From Alphaproteobacteria bacterium (GTDB lineage: Bacteria; Myxococcota_A; UBA796; GCA-2862545), in assembly GCA_020632925.1 (NCBI GenBank), contig JACKER010000008.1, forward strand, positions 496,001 to 560,000: a stretch of 64,000 bases of DNA, given 5' to 3'. The first letter of the stretch is position 1; each line of letters begins with the position of its first letter. Shown in pieces: positions 17,636-26,242 of the stretch. The position numbers and the translations under genes are program-made. The notes below the pieces were generated by a model. It worked only from the letters and a program-made list of their open reading frames with translations. It searched no databases and had not been told where the DNA came from.

Positions 17636-19144
17636 ATGCTCCCGCTGCTGGCGCTGGCCTGTCGACCGAGCGACACCCCCGGGCCGTCCGCGCCGGTCTT
17701 CCCCGCGTTCGACGGTCCCGAGGATCCAGGGGTCGGGCCCGTGCGCCTGTGGACCGCGGCGCTCCCTGCGCCCGCCGAGGTGGTCCTGCGGGTGACCGGG
17801 GGCGGCGAGACCTGGACGTTGCGGTCGCCCGAAGCGCTCGAGCACCGGATCCCGCTGATCGGCCTGCTGCCCGACACCGACTACCAGGTGGCAGCGACCG
17901 CCGAGGGCGCCTGGTTCCCCGAGGTGGGCTTCCGCACCGAGTCGCCGCCGGACACCGTGCTGTGGCCCGTGCTCGACCCGATCGTGTGGGAGCCCGACCT
18001 CGCCGAGCCCGGCTGGACGCTGTTCCCCCTGGACTCGGCCGGTGTGCAGGAGGGTCTGGTCCTCGTCGTCGACGAGGAGCTCCGCCCCCGCTGGTGGTGG
18101 TGGAACCGCGAGACCCACGTCTACAACGCCGAGCTCGACGGCGACGACGGGCTGTGGACGTGGATCGGGCTACGGGCGGCGATGCGCCTGTCCTTCGCGG
18201 GTGAGCGCCGCGTCCGCTACGACGTCTTCCCCGAAGGCGACGCCCTCCCGCTGCCCAGCGGGGCGGTCGACCACGAGATCCTGCAGGACGGCGAGGGCGG
18301 GTTCTGGACCTTCGGGCACGAGCCCGTGCCGGGCACCGTCCCCGTGGACTACGGCAGCCACGAGACGCGGGAGGCGACCGTCCGCGACACGCCGTTCACG
18401 CACGTCCGCGCCGACGCCACGATCGCCGGGAGGTTTCCGCTGGCCCGGCTGCTGGACCCGGCGCGCTCCGGGTACGACGCCCTCAGGAACACCGCCGACG
18501 GGGAGGTCGACTTCGTCCACGCGAACGCCGGCCAGCCCCTCGACGACGGCGGGGCGATGATCAGCGTGCAGCGGCACGACGTGATCCTGCGGCTGGACGC
18601 CGACGGGGAGATCGTGTGGATGCTGGGCGATCCGTCGGGGTGGTCCGAGCCGTGGGCGAGCCTGCTGCTGCGTCCGGTCGGCGAGGTCGTGTGGCCCTAC
18701 CACCAGCACGGGCTCGAGTGGCACCCCGACCGCAGCCTGCTGCTGCTGTTCGACAACCACATCCCCGACCGGACCCCCTACGGCCCGCCGTCCGGCCCCG
18801 GCATGCCGAGCCGCGGCGTCGGCTTCGAGATCGACGAGGAGGCGCGCACGGTGCGCCAGGTGTGGGCGAGCACCGAGACCACGACCGGGCCCCTGCGGTC
18901 CGACACGCTCGGGGAGGTCGACGAGCTCCCGATCACGGGCCACCGCCTGATCGTGTACGGCTCGATCGCGGACGAGGATCCCAGCCTGGGCCTCGGCGAG
19001 CGGACCGCGCGGCTGGTGGAGGTGGACCCCTCGAACGGCGCGATCGCGCTGGATCTGCGGATCGGCGCGCCGGCCGACACGACCCCGAACGGTGTGTGGG
19101 CCTACCGCGCGATCCGCGGCCTGCCTCCCCTGCGCCCGCGGTGA
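17636..19144 (+). CDS. arylsulfotransferase (ASST)-like lipoprotein
   Basis: A 502-residue predicted lipoprotein (MLPLLALACRP, lipobox Cys9). After a fibronectin-like N-terminal region (ALPAPAEVVLRVTGGG...LLPDTDYQV) it has a six-bladed propeller of ASST type: DHEILQDGEGGFWTFG, VDFVHANA, ISVQRHDVILRLD, GEIVWMLGD and YHQHGLEWHPD. Known ASST enzymes move sulfate between phenols using a histidine; several histidines are present, but the catalytic one cannot be assigned by eye. The gene is followed 49 bases later by the M23 peptidase gene, so an export-related operon starts here. Confidence 0.75.
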   Translation: MLPLLALACRPSDTPGPSAPVFPAFDGPEDPGVGPVRLWTAALPAPAEVVLRVTGGGETWTLRSPEALEHRIPLIGLLPDTDYQVAATAEGAWFPEVGFRTESPPDTVLWPVLDPIVWEPDLAEPGWTLFPLDSAGVQEGLVLVVDEELRPRWWWWNRETHVYNAELDGDDGLWTWIGLRAAMRLSFAGERRVRYDVFPEGDALPLPSGAVDHEILQDGEGGFWTFGHEPVPGTVPVDYGSHETREATVRDTPFTHVRADATIAGRFPLARLLDPARSGYDALRNTADGEVDFVHANAGQPLDDGGAMISVQRHDVILRLDADGEIVWMLGDPSGWSEPWASLLLRPVGEVVWPYHQHGLEWHPDRSLLLLFDNHIPDRTPYGPPSGPGMPSRGVGFEIDEEARTVRQVWASTETTTGPLRSDTLGEVDELPITGHRLIVYGSIADEDPSLGLGERTARLVEVDPSNGAIALDLRIGAPADTTPNGVWAYRAIRGLPPLRPR

Positions 19145-19193
19145 CGGCGTCGATGTCGCGCGGATCGCTGCGGGGGCCAGCTACGATCCCCAC

Positions 19194-20630
19194 GTGCTGC
19201 TGTTCGTCGCCACCGCTCACGCCCTGACCCCGCCGATCGCGGGGGCGGTCGCGCTGCCCCCCGGCGTCGATCTGACGCTGCCCTTCCCCGAGGGCACGCC
19301 GGTCGTCGTGACCTGCGCCTACGGGCCCGGCTGCTCCGGGTTCCACTCGGGGACCGACAGCCCGACCAGCACCAACGACCACTACGCGCTCGATCTGGTC
19401 CGCGACCAGCCCGGCGGCGGCGATGGTGAGCCCGTGCTCGCGGCGGCCGCGGGCGAGGTCGTGATGGCCCAGTGGGCGACCGGCGGCTGGTCCACGTTCG
19501 GGCGCGTGGTGCTGATCGAGCACGACTTCGGCGACGGCCACCACTACCAGACGCTCTACGCCCACCTCGCCGCGATCGACGTGAGTGTGGGGCAGGAGGT
19601 CTCGGCCAAGGACCCGATCGGCCGCATGGGCGGCTCGGGGAACATGACCGACCACTACTTCGGGTCGCACACGCACTTCGCGGTCTACCGCGACGCCTCG
19701 TGGGCGGGTGGACCGTACGGCGGCCACAGCACCGTGCCCGAGCCCATCGACGGCTACGAGGACCTCGACGACGGCGCGCAGCTCGTGGCGGGCCCCGGCC
19801 CGGACGGTGTCGCGAGCCTGATCGTCGACGACGCGGACCCGGGGTTCCTGCTCACGGGGCCGGCCTCGCGCGCCACCAGCGGCGGATACCGCGACGACTT
19901 CTGGTACGTCCCGGCGGCGATGGCGGCCACCACGCGCGCCTGGTGGACGCCGCCGATCACCCGGACGGGCCTGTACACCGTCTCGGCCTTCATCCCCTAC
20001 TCGAACCACGCGACCGCCACGCGCGCGCCGTTCACCGTGGTCGCGGCGGGCGAGCGGGCGGTGTTCACGCAGGACCAGTCCATCATCGGCGGGGCCTTCC
20101 ACCCACTGGGCGCCGACCGGGCGTTCAAGCTGGTCGCTGGCGCCGAGCACCACGTCGAGCTGCACGACGGGACCGGGGAGTCCGCCGCCGCCGAGGTCGC
20201 GTTCGACGCCGTCCGGTTCACGTGGGTCGGCGACTCGGGCGAGCTCGAGGAAGGCGAGACCTGCATCGCCAGCGCGGACTGCGGCGGGGAGCTCGTGTGC
20301 GGCGCGGGCAGCTGCCGGCAGCCCTGCGACTGCGCGGCGGGCACGTCCTGCGACGAGGAGACGGGCACCTGCGCCTCCTGGCGGACCGACGAGCCCGGGC
20401 CAGGGGACACCGGGGGGACCGGCGGCACCGAGGACACGGACGACCCCACGGAGCCCGCCGACACGGGCCTGCCGACCACGTCCGACACGGGGTCGCCGGC
20501 CGGCGGCGTGGTGCCGCCACCGCCCCCCGAGGGCTGCGGCTGCGACCACGGCACCTCCGGCGGTCCGGCGGCGCTCGCGTGGGTCCTCGTGCTCGCCGCT
20601 CGGCGCCGGCGCGCTACCATCGGCGGGTGA
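19194..20630 (+). CDS. M23-family metallopeptidase with C-terminal sorting-like tail
   Basis: A 478-residue secreted protein. The GTG start gives a short signal (MLLFVATAHA). The peptidase domain has zinc ligands in DHYALD (about residues 63-67) and HTHFAVY (about 160), between which IEHDFGDGHHYQTLYAHL is typical of lysostaphin/LytM-fold endopeptidases cutting peptidoglycan cross-bridges. A beta-sandwich follows (residues 200-340), then a Cys-rich segment (about 345-390) and an Asp/Thr/Gly stalk. The C-terminus is a GCGC motif, a hydrophobic helix and RRRR, like MYXO-CTERM. Its stop overlaps the next GTG (GTGA). Confidence 0.85.
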   Translation: MLLFVATAHALTPPIAGAVALPPGVDLTLPFPEGTPVVVTCAYGPGCSGFHSGTDSPTSTNDHYALDLVRDQPGGGDGEPVLAAAAGEVVMAQWATGGWSTFGRVVLIEHDFGDGHHYQTLYAHLAAIDVSVGQEVSAKDPIGRMGGSGNMTDHYFGSHTHFAVYRDASWAGGPYGGHSTVPEPIDGYEDLDDGAQLVAGPGPDGVASLIVDDADPGFLLTGPASRATSGGYRDDFWYVPAAMAATTRAWWTPPITRTGLYTVSAFIPYSNHATATRAPFTVVAAGERAVFTQDQSIIGGAFHPLGADRAFKLVAGAEHHVELHDGTGESAAAEVAFDAVRFTWVGDSGELEEGETCIASADCGGELVCGAGSCRQPCDCAAGTSCDEETGTCASWRTDEPGPGDTGGTGGTEDTDDPTEPADTGLPTTSDTGSPAGGVVPPPPPEGCGCDHGTSGGPAALAWVLVLAARRRRATIGG

Positions 20631-22519
20631 CCGCCCTCCTCCTGCTCCTGTCCTGCGAGCGCCAGCCAGCCCCCACCAACCCGGGGAACGTGGTGATCCG
20701 CCGCCTGTCGCGGGCCGAGCTGGACCATGCGGCGCGCGACCTGTTCGGCACCACGCTCCGCCCGGGGTCGGAGCTGCCCGCCGACGACTTCGCGCTGGGT
20801 CTCGACTCCCTCGGACCCGCGCAGACCTTCAGCGCGCTCCACCTCGAGGCCTGGGAGCGAGGCGTCGACGACGTCCTCGACGAGCTCTTCGGCGAGGGCA
20901 CGCTACCGGTCACGCTCACCTCGATCGAGGCGGAGGGCCCCGACGCGCGCCCCACGAGCGGCGCCGTGCGCGAGGGGAACGCCTGGGCGCTGTGGGAGGA
21001 AGGCGAGATCGCCGCGACCTTCTTCGTGCAGACCGCGGGCACCTGGCGCTTCGACGCGCTCACGGAGGGTCGGGCGGCGCTGCTCGTGGACGGGGCGCCC
21101 TGGGCCGGGGCCGAGGCCTCGAGCTGGACGCTGGCGCTGGACGTGGGCCGCCACGAGCTCGCCGTGGCCTGGGTGCCGGACGGGGACGGCGACGAGCTGA
21201 TCGTGGATCGCCTGGAGCTGACCGGCCCGCTCGACGCCCCGCGCCCCGCCAACCCGAACCCGGGCCGCGTGCTGTCCTGCGATCCCGCGGTGATCGGGGA
21301 GCCGGAGTGCGCGGAGCAGGTCGTGCGCGGGTTCGTGCGACGGGCCTGGCGTCGGGATCCGGCGCCGTCCGAGGTGGCCGACCTGCTGGCGGTCTATGGC
21401 GTCGCGCGCGGGGCGGGCGGCGACTGGTCGGAGGGGATCCGCGCGGCGCTGAAGGGGGCGCTGCTCTCGCCCTGGTTCCTGTACCGGGTGGAGCTGCACC
21501 CGGTGGAGGGTGCGTCGAGGCTCTCGGGCTTCGAGCTCGCGACGCGGCTGTCGTTCGCGCTGTGGGCGAGCCTCCCGGACGACCGCCTGCTCGACCTCGC
21601 GGCGGCGGGCAGCCTCGACGACCCCGGCGTCCTGCGGGCCGAGGCGGAGCGCATGCTCCTCGATCCGCGCGCCGACGGGCTGGTCACCGAGCTCGGGGGC
21701 CAGTGGCTCGGGCTGCGCGGCGTGGGGGAGGCCTCCCCCTCCCGCGAGCGCTTCCCGGCCTGGGACGCGGCGCTGCGGGACGCGCTGGAGCGGGAGATGC
21801 ACGCGGACCTGGCGGAGGTGCTCCTCGGCGACCGGCCGCTGACCGATCTGCTGCTCGCGACCGACACCACCCTCGAGCAGCGCGTGGCCACCCACTACGG
21901 CCTCGATCCGGACGACGCCTGGCCCGCGACCGCGACGCTGGCGGACCGCCCGGGGCTCCTCGGACGCGGGGGCTGGCTGGCCGCGACCTCGCTCCCCGAT
22001 CGGACCTCGCCCGTGAAGCGAGGAGCCTGGGTGCTCGATCACCTGCTGTGCGCGCCACCGCCGCCGCCGCCCGAGGGCGTCCCTCCCCTCACCGCCGACC
22101 CGGACGGCGCGCCGACGAGCCTGCGCGAGCAGCTCGAGCAGCACCGGTCCGATCCGGCCTGCGCGGGCTGCCACGTGCGCATGGACGCGATCGGGCTCGC
22201 GTTCGAGGGCTTCGACGCGACGGGCGCCGCGCGGACGCTCGACGACCGGGGCCAGCCCGTCGACACCCGCGGAGAGCTCGACGGCCGCCCGTTCGACGGT
22301 CCGCCGCAGCTCGCCGTGATCCTGGCGGAGGACCCGGCCTTCCTCGACTGCGCGATCACCTGGACGTTCACCCGGGCCGTGGGCCGACCGCCCGACGAGC
22401 GCGACGCCGACGTGGTCGACGAGCTCCGCACGGCCCTCGCGGACGGCGACCTCCGCTACCGTGCGCTGGCCCTCGCGCTGGTCGACAGCCGCCCCTTCCG
22501 GTACGGGAGCAGCCCATGA
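20627..22519 (+). CDS. DUF1587/DUF1592/DUF1588-type lipoprotein with haem motif
   Basis: A 630-residue predicted lipoprotein (MTALLLLLSCE). It has the domain series known from planctomycete and myxobacterial PSCyt-type proteins: RRLSRAELDHAARDLFG (DUF1587), a carbohydrate-binding-like sandwich, FVRRAWRRDPAPSEV (DUF1595), LSPWFLYRVEL...LATRLSFALWASLPDDRLLDLA (DUF1592), RTSPVKRGAWVLDHLLCAPPPPPP with CAGCHVRMDAIGLAFEGFD (DUF1588, a c-type haem site) and a DUF1585-like end. Function is unknown; the partner DUF1552 gene overlaps by ATGA. Confidence 0.88.
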   Translation: MTALLLLLSCERQPAPTNPGNVVIRRLSRAELDHAARDLFGTTLRPGSELPADDFALGLDSLGPAQTFSALHLEAWERGVDDVLDELFGEGTLPVTLTSIEAEGPDARPTSGAVREGNAWALWEEGEIAATFFVQTAGTWRFDALTEGRAALLVDGAPWAGAEASSWTLALDVGRHELAVAWVPDGDGDELIVDRLELTGPLDAPRPANPNPGRVLSCDPAVIGEPECAEQVVRGFVRRAWRRDPAPSEVADLLAVYGVARGAGGDWSEGIRAALKGALLSPWFLYRVELHPVEGASRLSGFELATRLSFALWASLPDDRLLDLAAAGSLDDPGVLRAEAERMLLDPRADGLVTELGGQWLGLRGVGEASPSRERFPAWDAALRDALEREMHADLAEVLLGDRPLTDLLLATDTTLEQRVATHYGLDPDDAWPATATLADRPGLLGRGGWLAATSLPDRTSPVKRGAWVLDHLLCAPPPPPPEGVPPLTADPDGAPTSLREQLEQHRSDPACAGCHVRMDAIGLAFEGFDATGAARTLDDRGQPVDTRGELDGRPFDGPPQLAVILAEDPAFLDCAITWTFTRAVGRPPDERDADVVDELRTALADGDLRYRALALALVDSRPFRYGSSP

Positions 22520-23802
22520 CGAGCCGCCGGAGCGTGTTGCGCGGCGCGGCGGGCGCGATGCTCGCCCTGCCCTTCCTCCCGTCGCTGGCGCGGGCCGACG
22601 ACCGGCCACCGACGCGGCTGGTCTTCTTCTACGTCCCCAACGGCATCCAGAAGGACTGGTGGACGCCCGACCGCGAGGGCCCGGACTACGACCTGAAGGC
22701 GATCACGGCCCCGCTGCAGCCCGTTCGCGACCAGGTCACGCTGTTCGGCGGCCTCGAGAACCGCAACGCCGAGGACGAGGTGCCGGGGGACCACGCGCGC
22801 GGCACCGCGAGCTTCCTGAGCTGCGTCCCGGTCCGTCGGACGGCGGGTGCGGACGTGAGCGCGGGCGTCAGCGCGGACCAGGTGGCGGCGAGGACGCTGG
22901 GCCGTGACACGCTGTTCGCCTCGCTCCAGCTCGGGGTCGCGCCCGGCGGAAACACCGGGGACTGCACGGCCGGCTACGCCTGCGCCTACACCCGCAACAT
23001 CTCGTGGGCCGCACCCGACCGACCGCTGCCCAACCAGACGGACCCGCGGCTGCTCTTCGAGCGCCTGTTCGGCGCGGGACCGGGCGTGGACGCGGACACC
23101 GCGCGGATCCGGTCCATCGCTCGGGCCAGCGTGCTCGACGCGGTGCTGGCGGACGCGACCGCGCTCCGGGCACGGCTGGGTGGCGAGGACCGCGACAAGC
23201 TCGGGCAGTACCTGCAGTCCGTCCGCGAGGTCGAGCAGCGCGCGGGCGCCCTGGGTGCCGCGTGCGACGCCCCCGAGCCACCGCCCGCCGGGCTCTCCTT
23301 CCCCGATCACGTCGCGGTGACGAACGAGCTGCTCGCGCTGGCGCTGGCCTGCGATCTGACGCGCGTGGCGACCTTCATGCTGGGCGAGGCGGCCTCGAAC
23401 CAGACCTACGACTTCGTCGGCGTCCCGGGCGCCCACCACGCGATCTCGCACCACCAGGGCGACCCGAAGAACCTCGCGGATCTCGTGACCATCGGGCGCT
23501 GGGAGGTCGAGCGCTTCGTGGACCTCGTGCAGCGGCTCCAGGCCTTCCCGGAGGGCGACGGTACGCTGCTCGACGCCTCCCTGCTCCTGTTCTCGTCGGA
23601 GATCTCGGACGGCGACCTCCACGATCACCGCGACCTGCCCGTGCTGCTCGCCGGGCGGGGCAACGGGGTGCACGCGCCCGGGACGTACCGCGACGAGGGC
23701 GGGCGGCCGTTCGCGGACCTGTTGCTCGCGATGCTGCAGGGCGTGGGTGCGCCCGTCACGACCTTCGGCGCGGACGGCACCGACCCGGTGTGGTTGGGAT
23801 GA
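22516..23802 (+). CDS. DUF1552 family protein with Tat signal
   Basis: A 428-residue protein with the N-terminus TSRRSVLRGAAGAMLALPFL, a twin-arginine signal ending at ARA. The body matches DUF1552: RLVFFYVPNGIQKDWW, LFGGLENRNA, DHARGTASFLSC, LQLGV, CDLTRVATFMLGEAASNQ and HAISHHQGD. The fold is alkaline-phosphatase/sulfatase-like. It is always paired with DUF1592-type proteins in the genomes I know and is coupled here by ATGA overlaps on both sides. Substrate unknown. Confidence 0.88.
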   Translation: MTSRRSVLRGAAGAMLALPFLPSLARADDRPPTRLVFFYVPNGIQKDWWTPDREGPDYDLKAITAPLQPVRDQVTLFGGLENRNAEDEVPGDHARGTASFLSCVPVRRTAGADVSAGVSADQVAARTLGRDTLFASLQLGVAPGGNTGDCTAGYACAYTRNISWAAPDRPLPNQTDPRLLFERLFGAGPGVDADTARIRSIARASVLDAVLADATALRARLGGEDRDKLGQYLQSVREVEQRAGALGAACDAPEPPPAGLSFPDHVAVTNELLALALACDLTRVATFMLGEAASNQTYDFVGVPGAHHAISHHQGDPKNLADLVTIGRWEVERFVDLVQRLQAFPEGDGTLLDASLLLFSSEISDGDLHDHRDLPVLLAGRGNGVHAPGTYRDEGGRPFADLLLAMLQGVGAPVTTFGADGTDPVWLG

Positions 23803-25517
23803 TCGCGACGCTGTGCCGCGCCGCCTACGAGCTGGCGGTGGTCCTGGTGGTGGCGCTGCTGCTCACGCTGCCCGTCCACCGGGCGACGGTGCGCCACCTC
23901 GACGTCCTGCGCACGCTGCCGGACGGGGTGGTGGAGCTCCCGGCGGACGGGCTCGCGCCCGGCGACGCGCTCACGCTGTGGCGCTTCCAGCTGCCGTGGC
24001 AGGTCCCCCTCGGCGAGATCGTGGTGGACGAGGTCGACGGCGAGGTCGCGACCGCGCGCTTCGACCCCGACGCGCTCCGCTGGCCCATGGGTCGTCACGG
24101 GCGCGTGATCGAGCAGCACACGTGGGACGTGGCGGTCGACGTGGGCAGCGAGCTCGGCCTGGCGGAGGGCGACGAGCTCTCGGTCTACCGCGGGCGGAAG
24201 CGCGTCGGGGCGCTCGTGCTGCGGGAGGTGGGCGAAGGGCGGTCCACGGCGCGGCTCCGCGGGCCCGTCGACCACGCCGTCGGGCTCGGCGTCAGCGAGT
24301 ACACCGTCCGCACGCAGGCCACGGACGGCGCCGACGACCCCGTGGCCACCGCGATCGAGGCCGCGCTGGTGGCGCTGGTGTGCGGCGGTTGGCTGCTCGT
24401 GGGCTGGCGGACACGCCGCTGGCCGCTGGACGTCCTCGGCGAGCGCCTGCGGACGCTGCCCCGCCCTCCGCGGTGGGCCGGTCGGGCCGCGGCGGCGGTG
24501 GTCGGCGGCCTGGTGCTGGGCACGCTCGGTCCCTCGGTCGCGGGCCTCGCGCTGGATCGCGCCGCGGACTTCCTCCGCGTGCCGCCGCTCGGCGCACAGC
24601 CGCTCGTCCGTCCCTGGCTGGGCGTCACCGCGGGGATCGCCGTGCTCGCGATGCTGTGGATCGCGCGCCGTCGGGACCCGATCCGCGCCGTGCGGGAGAG
24701 CGTGAGCTGGCACGGCTCCCTCGTCGCGCGCCTCCCACCGCAGGGCCGCTCGCTCGCGCTGTGGGCGTTGCACCTGCTGATCGCGTGGGCCTTCGCCTCC
24801 ACCCTGTACGGCTTCCTGCAGGCGAACCTCGCCCAGGCGCTGGCCGCCGGCTGGCCGGGCGCACCCGAGCGCTTCCCGACCTTCGCGCACGGCCTCCTCT
24901 ACGTCGCCACCCACCTGCCCCGGTTCGACAGCCCTGCCACGTTCTTCGAGGTCGCGAAGTTCTTCCTGTGGTCGGCGACGATCGTGGGCTGCCTCGTGGG
25001 GTACCTCCACACGATCGCGAGCCCGCTGTGGCGCGGCAGCAAGCTCCGGCACGTGGACTTCACGGTCCCCGGCTGGGTCACGAACGCGCTCTGCTACCCG
25101 CTCCTCGGCCCCGCCATCTGGACGCTGCTCCCCGAGCGCCCCGGGCTCGATCCGCTGGTCGTCGGCGGCCTCCCCCACGCGCTCGCGATGGTCACGGGCT
25201 TCTGGCTGAATCTGCTCTACACCCTGTCCATCTGGAGCATGGGCACGCGCTTCGGCGTGATGGTGGACAAGGGGCTCGTGGACCACGGCTTCTACGCGGT
25301 CGTCCGCCACCCGAGCTACGCGCTCGAGTCGGTGATGTTCGTGGTCCTCGACCTCGCGGGGCTCACGACCTGGCGCCAGTGGTGGGCCGTCAGCTCCTGG
25401 TTCCTGCTCTACTGGATGCGCTCGGAGCGCGAGGACGACTTCATGGGCGAGGTGAACCCCGACTACGCCCCCTACCGCCAGCGCGTCCCCTACAAGTACG
25501 TCCCCGGCATCTGGTGA
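23799..25517 (+). CDS. multi-pass membrane protein with C-terminal isoprenylcysteine-methyltransferase-like domain
   Basis: A 572-residue membrane protein. One N-terminal helix (residues 11-30) is followed by a predicted extracytoplasmic beta-rich region (35-185) and then about eight helices. The C-terminal 90 residues have the ICMT/phospholipid-methyltransferase signature HGFYAVVRHPSYALE (about residue 494) and EREDDFMGEVNPDYAPYRQRV, which bind SAM and the substrate in that family. The N-terminal region is not recognised, so the fusion is unusual. It overlaps the DUF1552 gene (ATGA). A lipid or prenyl-group methyl acceptor is a guess only. Confidence 0.75.
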   Translation: MIATLCRAAYELAVVLVVALLLTLPVHRATVRHLDVLRTLPDGVVELPADGLAPGDALTLWRFQLPWQVPLGEIVVDEVDGEVATARFDPDALRWPMGRHGRVIEQHTWDVAVDVGSELGLAEGDELSVYRGRKRVGALVLREVGEGRSTARLRGPVDHAVGLGVSEYTVRTQATDGADDPVATAIEAALVALVCGGWLLVGWRTRRWPLDVLGERLRTLPRPPRWAGRAAAAVVGGLVLGTLGPSVAGLALDRAADFLRVPPLGAQPLVRPWLGVTAGIAVLAMLWIARRRDPIRAVRESVSWHGSLVARLPPQGRSLALWALHLLIAWAFASTLYGFLQANLAQALAAGWPGAPERFPTFAHGLLYVATHLPRFDSPATFFEVAKFFLWSATIVGCLVGYLHTIASPLWRGSKLRHVDFTVPGWVTNALCYPLLGPAIWTLLPERPGLDPLVVGGLPHALAMVTGFWLNLLYTLSIWSMGTRFGVMVDKGLVDHGFYAVVRHPSYALESVMFVVLDLAGLTTWRQWWAVSSWFLLYWMRSEREDDFMGEVNPDYAPYRQRVPYKYVPGIW

Positions 25518-25527
25518 GGAACACGCC

Positions 25528-25845
25528 GTGAACATCGAGCGGTACATCCTGAAGAACGCAGCGGGCGAGCGGATCGCGTCGCTGGCGACCACCCGGAGCG
25601 AGACGCTGCTCGACTGCCTGCTGCGCAACGACCGGCCGATCAAGACCACCTGCTACGGCTCGCTCATCTGCGGGGGCTGCCGCGTCGTCGTCGAGGAGGG
25701 TGGGGAGGAGCTCGCGCCGCCCACGCGCTTCGAGCTCGAGATCCTCGCCCGCGTCGCCAGGGACGAGCCGCGCACCCGTCTCGCGTGCCAGGTGGTGCTC
25801 CCCGAGGGCGTCTCGGAGATCACCGTGTCCACGTCGTACTGGTAG
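25528..25845 (+). CDS. 2Fe-2S ferredoxin, plant type
   Basis: A 105-residue ferredoxin. The cluster ligands are Cys42, Cys48 and Cys51 in CYGSLICGGC and Cys87 in RLACQ, giving the C-x5-C-x2-C...C pattern of plant-type 2Fe-2S proteins. The GTG start follows GAGGA by seven bases. It lies 10 bases after the methyltransferase-like gene and 49 bases before the AhpD-like gene, and could supply electrons to the radical SAM enzyme two genes on. That is inferred from position. Confidence 0.88.
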   Translation: MNIERYILKNAAGERIASLATTRSETLLDCLLRNDRPIKTTCYGSLICGGCRVVVEEGGEELAPPTRFELEILARVARDEPRTRLACQVVLPEGVSEITVSTSYW

Positions 25846-25894
25846 GCCGGCTCCCGCGGTGTAACGAAGGTGCGCCCCGGAGGACCAGGACGCC

Positions 25895-26242
25895 ATGAGC
25901 CACCACCACGACTGCGACTACTACAAGGCCCAGCACCTGGCGGACTTCGGCAAGGTCTCCGACGCGTCCCCCGAGCTCGGCCGCAAGTTCTTCGCCTGGT
26001 ACTCGGCGGTGTTCGAGGACGGCGCGCTGACCGCCCGCGAGAAGTCCATCGTCGCGCTCGCGGTGGCGCACGCGGTCCAGTGCCCCTACTGCATCCAGGC
26101 GTACACCGAGGACTGCCTGTCCAAGGGTGTGGACCGCGAGCAGATGACCGAGGCGCTGCACGTCGCGGCCGCCATCCGCGGGGGCGCGAGCCTGGTGCAC
26201 GGCATGCAGATGCGCGAGTTCGCGACCAAGGCGGGGATGTGA
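25895..26242 (+). CDS. AhpD-like carboxymuconolactone decarboxylase-family protein (ArsS-associated type)
   Basis: A 115-residue alpha-helical protein. The segment GALTAREKSIVALAVAHAV is followed by CPYCIQAYTEDCLSKG, with the CxxC pair at residues 63 and 66 and His59 placed as in AhpD peroxidase-like proteins; HVAAAIRGGASLVHG closes the motif. Its wording closely resembles the peroxidase-like protein found beside arsenosugar radical SAM enzymes. A His-rich start (SHHHDCDYY) is odd. The next gene overlaps it by GTGA. Confidence 0.87.
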   Translation: MSHHHDCDYYKAQHLADFGKVSDASPELGRKFFAWYSAVFEDGALTAREKSIVALAVAHAVQCPYCIQAYTEDCLSKGVDREQMTEALHVAAAIRGGASLVHGMQMREFATKAGM

